The notes under the pieces are model-generated. The model was not told the DNA's origin and ran no database searches. It saw nothing but the letters and a program-made list of their open reading frames with translations. Both the position numbers and the translations under genes were made by a program. DNA of 64,000 nucleotides from Solen grandis (taxonomy: Eukaryota > Mollusca > Bivalvia > Adapedonta > Solenidae). The DNA lies in the NCBI GenBank assembly GCA_021229015.1, contig CM037778.1:19289214-19353213 (forward strand), given 5' to 3'. Shown in pieces: positions 58,858 to 64,000 of the stretch (position 1 is its first letter; each line of letters opens with the position of its first letter).

Positions 58858-60797
58858 ACTAGATTTCATTTGCACGGCAAATGATAGGACTTTCTGCAAA
58901 CCGTTAAAATTTCAATCTTATATGACGTCATATGACGTTAATCTTCATAGAATATAAAGCAGACTTGGAGACTTATATACTATCCACATATAAGCTTTCT
59001 AGCTCATCTGGAAGCGATTTAAACGCATTTGAAATTTGACGTCAAAAGTTCGAATCTTGGATTTGCCATAAAATCATTGCCTTTTCGAATTTTGAAAAAC
59101 GGACACCGGGATGCACAACGAGAGCCTAACATACACATTCTGTGAAATTTTGATGAAAATCGGTCCAGAAATAATGGCTGTAGGCCGCGTACAAACATTT
59201 TAAGACGACGTCAAGTTTGACGTCAAGACACGTCATAGGCAAATGAAAATCATTGAAATGCAAAATCTTTATCTGAAGCTTAAACTATTGGATTTTCAAG
59301 GTGCTCGGACGTTTTCAACATATAGAATTTAAAACGTAATAATTAGAAATTTCCTTTCACCTCATGACGTCATATGACGTTAAATGAAGTTAATTCTCTC
59401 GATATCTAAAGAAATCTTAGAGACTTATATCCTATTCAAATATTAGCTTTCTAGCTCATCTGGAAGTGATTTCATACGCATTTGAAATTTGACGTCAATG
59501 ATTTAAATCTTTGACTCGCCATAGAACCATTGCCTTTTTAAATTTTGAAAAACGGACACCGGAAGGCACAACTAGAGCCTAACATACAAATTCTGTGAAA
59601 TTTTGGTGAAAATCGGCCCAGAAAAAATGGCTGTAGACAGCGTACAAATATTTTAAGACGACGTCAAGTTTGACGTCAAAACACGTCATAGACAAATGGA
59701 AATGATTGAAATGAAAAATGTTTTATCTGAAGCATATATTATTACATTTTTAAGGTGCTCGGACGTTTTCAACATATAAAAATTAACACATAAAATTTAG
59801 AAATTACTTTTCACCTCATGACGTCATATGACGTCATACGACATTCATCTTCTAAGAATATAAAGGAAACCTAAAGACTTATATCCTGTCCAAATATCAT
59901 CTTTCTAGCTCATCTGAAAACGATTTTATACGCATTTGAAATTTGACGTCAATGGTTCGAATCTTTGACTCGCCATAGAACCATTGCCTTTTTAAATTTT
60001 GAAAAACGGACACCGGAAGGCACAACTAGAGCCTAACATACACATCCTGTGAAATTTTGGTGAAAATCGGCCCAGAAATAATGGCTGTAGACAGCGTACA
60101 AATATTTTAAGACGACGTCAAGTTTGACGTCAAAACACGTCATAGACAAATGGAAATGATCGAAATGAAAAATGTTTTATCTGAAGCATGTGCTATTAAA
60201 TTTTTAAGGTGCTCGGATATTTTCAACATATAAAAATTAGCACGTAAAATTTAGAAATTACTTTCTACCTCATGACGTCATATGACGTCATACGACATTC
60301 ATCTTCTGAGAATATAAAGGAAACATTAAGACATATATCCTGTCCAAATATTATCTTTCTAGCTCATCTAGAAACGATTTTATACGCATTTGAAATTTGA
60401 CGTCAATGGTTCGAATCTTTGACTCGCCATAGAACCATTGCGTTTTTAAATTTTGAAAAACGAACACCGGAAGGCACAACTAGAGCCTAACATACACATT
60501 CTGTGAAATTTTGATGAAAATCGTCCCAGAAATAATGGCTGTAGACCGCGTACAAACTTTTTCACCTGACGTCAAATCTGACGTTATATGACGTCATATG
60601 AAGATGAAATTCATTGCATCCGAAAGCACATGGTTTGAAATATATGCCATAAAATTTTCATTGTTCTGGGCCATTGGCAACACATCGAAATTAACACAAA
60701 TACAAGAGGAAGAAAAAAAGAATAAGAAGAATAAGAATAATAAAAAACATAACAAACCCAATAGGACTTTCTGCCGAAAGGGCAGAAAGTCCTAATA
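58858..60797 (-). mobile_element. Complete family B element with both ends visible
   Basis: On the minus strand the 5' end is TTATTAGGACTTTCTGCC facing GGCAGAAAGTCCTA (60794-60762), then TTGGGTTTGTTATG and a TTATTC microsatellite. Four ~450-bp units follow (GGTTCGAATCTTTGAC near 59954 and 60409, for example). The 3' end is GCAGAAAGTCCT (58897-58886), stem CATTTGC/GCAAATG (58867-58873, 58877-58883) and CTAGT (58862-58858). Subterminal inverted motif, 3' hairpin and microsatellite are the described layout of Helentron-related non-autonomous elements. It abuts another such 3' end at 60798. Confidence 0.7.
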
Positions 60798-60840
60798 ACT
60801 AGATGTCATTCGTTTAAACGAATGATAGGACTTTCTGCAA
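60798..60840 (-). repeat. Helitron-like 3' end (palindrome CATTCGTTTAAACGAATG)
   Basis: CTAGT at 60802-60798 on the minus strand, perfect palindrome 60807-60824 and AGGACTTTCTGC after it. It directly abuts the 5' end of the element at 58858-60797. Confidence 0.65.
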
Positions 60841-61517
60841 CATCTGCTTTATATAGTATATATAGAATATGACATAATAGATAATCTGTCCAAATTGCAA
60901 CTTTCTATCTCCTCTATTTCTATATAAAACATTCTGTGAATTTTAATAAAAGTCCGCCCATATCTCGCACATGTAGTTTACATACAAAATTTATACTATG
61001 TCATATGACATGAAAGAAAAATGAAACAGTGTTCAAATGTAAGTTTCTAACTTTCATCACACATAGAATTTCATCACTCCAGCTCAGTTGTAACCTTGTT
61101 TAATTTTAGTCTCAGTAGGAAGAAGTATTGAATATTTGTATAGTGCTATGTCCTTTCGACACCTGTAACGTAGTTAAACGTATTTAGCGATTTTGGCGTG
61201 TTTGGGCTTCCGTAGTTTTGCCATAAATTCCTGGAATTTCGAACTATGGTGATATTTTGAAAGGTAACATCCCAGCCTACAAACTGATGCAATATGAATA
61301 TTGTTAGCATGACAATGCAGTTTTTAGATGGTCTAAAATGTGGGGCTGCGTGTGAATTTTTCAAGGCTTGCAAACTGCTCGCTAGCTACATAGTGTTGCA
61401 AATACGGATTGTTGTCTTGTGCCGTTGTACATGAATTAACTTCAATGCTTATTTTGGAAACAGTCAACATTCGACAAAAAAAAATAAATCAAGATATAGC
61501 CAATCAATTGCAATTTG

Positions 61518-61549
<32 letters not shown>

Positions 61550-61640
61550 TTTTTTTTTAAGTCGTTGTGCAAGTATTTGAGCTTGGTGACCCCTGCGCGT
61601 GACCTTTTCCATATTTTTTATGATGCATGATTATGAAATA
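60841..61640. other. Unassigned sequence with a (TA)14 microsatellite
   Basis: The body of the element ending at 60798 probably begins here, but I recognise no repeat. A pure TA run lies at 61518-61545. No gene. Confidence 0.4.
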
Positions 61641-62476
61641 TCTTATTTTCCATGTAACTTTCTTATATGAAGTCCAATTTCAATAAACTTGGTACCGTTA
61701 GAAAGTCTTAAAACATGCTACATTTTATATGCATAATGTATAAACTTATCTTCAGTCGTTTCTGAGATATTGACTGTTAAACCTCAAGAAAACAGCATAT
61801 TATCAGCAAAATTAGCTTCATTTCATTTAGTTTTTTTGCTTATAACTTTGTATTGCGTAAACCAATTTTAATAAACTAAATATCTTTGGAAACGTCAATT
61901 ATTCAGCTATAATTCTTATTTATACATATATTTACAAAAATCGATATTTATTGAGATATGGCTTCATATATGCAGTAGGGGTGAAATCAAAATTTCCTCA
62001 CGTGCCTAATAACCCATAAAATTTTCATCGTCCTAGGACTATTGCAACATATTAAAAATAAGCGTTTAGTTAGGACTAAATGACTAAATATCAACTTTCT
62101 ATCTGAAATAGGACAGATTTTATAAGCATTTAAAAATGTACGACCTTGGTTCGAATCTTGTATTCGCTATAGAACCATGGACTTTTCGAATTTTGAAAAA
62201 CGGACACAGGGATGCACAACTAGAGCCTAACATACACATTCTGTGAAATTTTGATGAAAATCGGTCCAGAAATAATGGCTGTAGACCGCGTACAAACTTT
62301 TTCACCTGACGTCAAATCTGACGTTATATGACGTCATATGAATATAAAATTCATTGCATCCAAAAGCTCATGGTTTGAAATATATGCCATAAAATTTTAA
62401 TTGTTCTGAGTCAATGGCAACACCTCGAAATTAACACAAATAAAAGAGGAAGAAAAAAAGAATAATAAGAAGAAGA
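61641..62476 (+). repeat. Family D unit followed by one family B1 unit
   Basis: GGTACCGTTAGAAAGTC at 61693 and GAGATATTGACTGTTAAACC at 61771 match 30655-31085. 62090-62440 is a B1 unit (GGTTCGAATCTTG at 62148, GGCTGTAGACCGCG at 62278) ending in the inverse TTCTTCCTCTT start and a GAA microsatellite. Confidence 0.55.
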
Positions 62477-64000
62477 ACTAGATGTCATTCGTCAAAACGA
62501 ATGATAGGACTTTCTGCAACCTGTGTTAATGCAAAAAGCAGGAGATAGAAGTTTCATGTCAAGACTCACCTCTGGTAGTATTTCATGTTCATGCTAAACA
62601 ATTGACATTATATTCCGCGAAAAATAAGCGTTAAGTTACGAAGAAAAAAATAAATAAATAGCAGTAGCAGTAGCATGCTTATGACGTCACGACTCAAAAT
62701 ATATGTAGAAATTATGCAGAACTGCAAACTGTGTAAGTTTCAACTTTGTATCTCATCCCGAAGTTTTTTAATCCTAAAATGAAATTTTTGGTCCTATGTT
62801 CGAATCTTTTTTCAGCCACAATACTTCGGTTTTTCGGAATTAAGGTTAGCTGACAAAATATTCACACCTTCGTTTCAAGATGTACCATCTGTAAAAATTT
62901 GAAGAAAATCTGATCATTTTTCACTATTTTTAGCTCTGACGTCACGTGACGTCATAGGGTGCTGAAAATGCTGTTGCTCTACAGCGCATACGTTACTGCA
63001 ATAACTCTGAAATTTTCAATATTCTGAACAACTGGCATCATGTCGAAATCATTGCCCCAAATTAAAAATAAGTGGCATGCTTATGACGTCCTCTGACGTC
63101 ACGATTCAAAATATTTGTAGAAATGCTGCAGAACTGCTAACTGTGTAAGTTTCAACTTTCTATCTCATCCTTAAGCTCTTCAATCCTAAAATGAAATTTT
63201 TGGTCCTATGTTCGAATATTACTTCAGCCACAGAACTTCGGTTTTGCGGAATTTCGGTAAGCTGGCAGGATATGTACACCTTAGTTTCAAGGTGTACCAT
63301 CTGTGAAAATTAGAAGAAACTCCGACCATAAATGGCCGCTGTAGAGCGCGAACACCATTTTTCAATATTTTTAGCTCTGACGTCACATGACGTCATAGGG
63401 TACTGAAGATGCTTTTGTTCAAAAGCGTATACTTTACTGTCATAACTCTAAAATTTTCATTATTCTGAACAACTGGCATCATGTCGAAATCATTGTCCTA
63501 AAATGAAAATTAAGAAGTATGCTTATGACGCCACATGACGACATTTGACGTCATGACTCAAAATATATTGAGAAATTCTGCAGAACTGCAAACTGTGTAA
63601 GTTTCAACTTTCTATCTCATCCTAAAGCTCTTTAATACTAAAATGAAATTTTAGGTCCTTTGTTCGAATCTTATTTCAGCCACAGAACTTCGGTCTTTCG
63701 GAATTTCGGTTAGCTGACAGGATATGCACACCTTAGTTTCAAGATGTACCATCTGTGAAAATTTGAAGAAAATCCGACCATAAATGGCGGCTGTAGAGCG
63801 TGAACACCATTTTTCACTATTTTTAGCTATGACGTCATATGACGACATAGGGTGCTAAAGATGCTTTTGTTCAAAAGCGCATACTTTACTGTCATAACTC
63901 TGAAATTTTCATTATTTTGAACAACTGGCATCATGTCGAAATCACTGCCCTAAAATGAAAATTAAGAAGTATGCTTATGACGTCACCTGACGTCATATGA
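62477..64000 (-). mobile_element. Family B2 element, continues past the window
   Basis: Minus-strand 3' end CTAGT (62481-62477), stem CATTCGT/ACGAATG and GCAGAAAGTCCT. The same GTGTTAATGCAAAAAGCAGG module, AGC run and B2 units as at 31735-33713 follow in the same order. Its start lies beyond 64000. Confidence 0.65.

Overview
This window looks like an intron-bearing, repeat-saturated invertebrate genome, most likely a bivalve mollusc. The pointers are two tRNA-derived SINE families with mollusc-like bodies, several pearl-type elements (about 160-bp core repeats plus terminal hairpins), a CR1/L2-like LINE with a 2A-type N-terminus, and an AT-rich background. I recognise one host gene: the last two exons of a minus-strand gene at 24121-24992 that resembles the C-terminus of GT92 (DUF23) glycosyltransferases. 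Nearly everything else is mobile DNA or its decay products.

Layout. 1-3150 is homopolymer-inflated, poorly readable sequence that still aligns to cleaner repeats. 3151-4560 is a tandem ~868-bp repeat family (C). 4561-12365 is a chain of rolling-circle-like non-autonomous elements (families A, B, D) with one intact SINE at 6171-6473. 13000-17956 is a decayed LINE whose ORF1 starts with a 2A-like ribosome-skipping motif and is broken by a nested poly(A) insertion. 17957-23200 holds degenerate pearl-like repeats and SINEs. 23200-24120 is a minisatellite carrying a 136-bp foldback MITE. The host exons follow. 25700-43368 is dominated by ~450-bp tandem units (family B). A 100-N scaffold gap lies at 43697-43796, followed by a second low-fidelity block to about 51040. 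51050-64000 returns to clean B/C/D-type elements, pearl-like repeats and SINE fragments.

The main signal is a set of 13 Helitron/Helentron-like 3' ends. Each has a short stem-loop followed by CTAGT, and 11 also carry a subterminal GCAGAAAGTCCT. The stem sequence changes between copies but both arms change together. Unrelated internal bodies share these ends, and elements abut head to tail at the terminal T. Matching 5' ends carry the inverse motif AGGACTTTCTGC as a palindrome, and these also occur as small arrays without a body. The ~450-bp units of family B carry a tRNA-like A-box/B-box pair at a constant 48-bp spacing and clusters of perfect TGACGTCA (CRE) octamers repeated every 10 bp. No rRNA, functional tRNA gene, CRISPR array or complete protein-coding host gene was found. 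Family names come from memory of their structure; no database search was possible.
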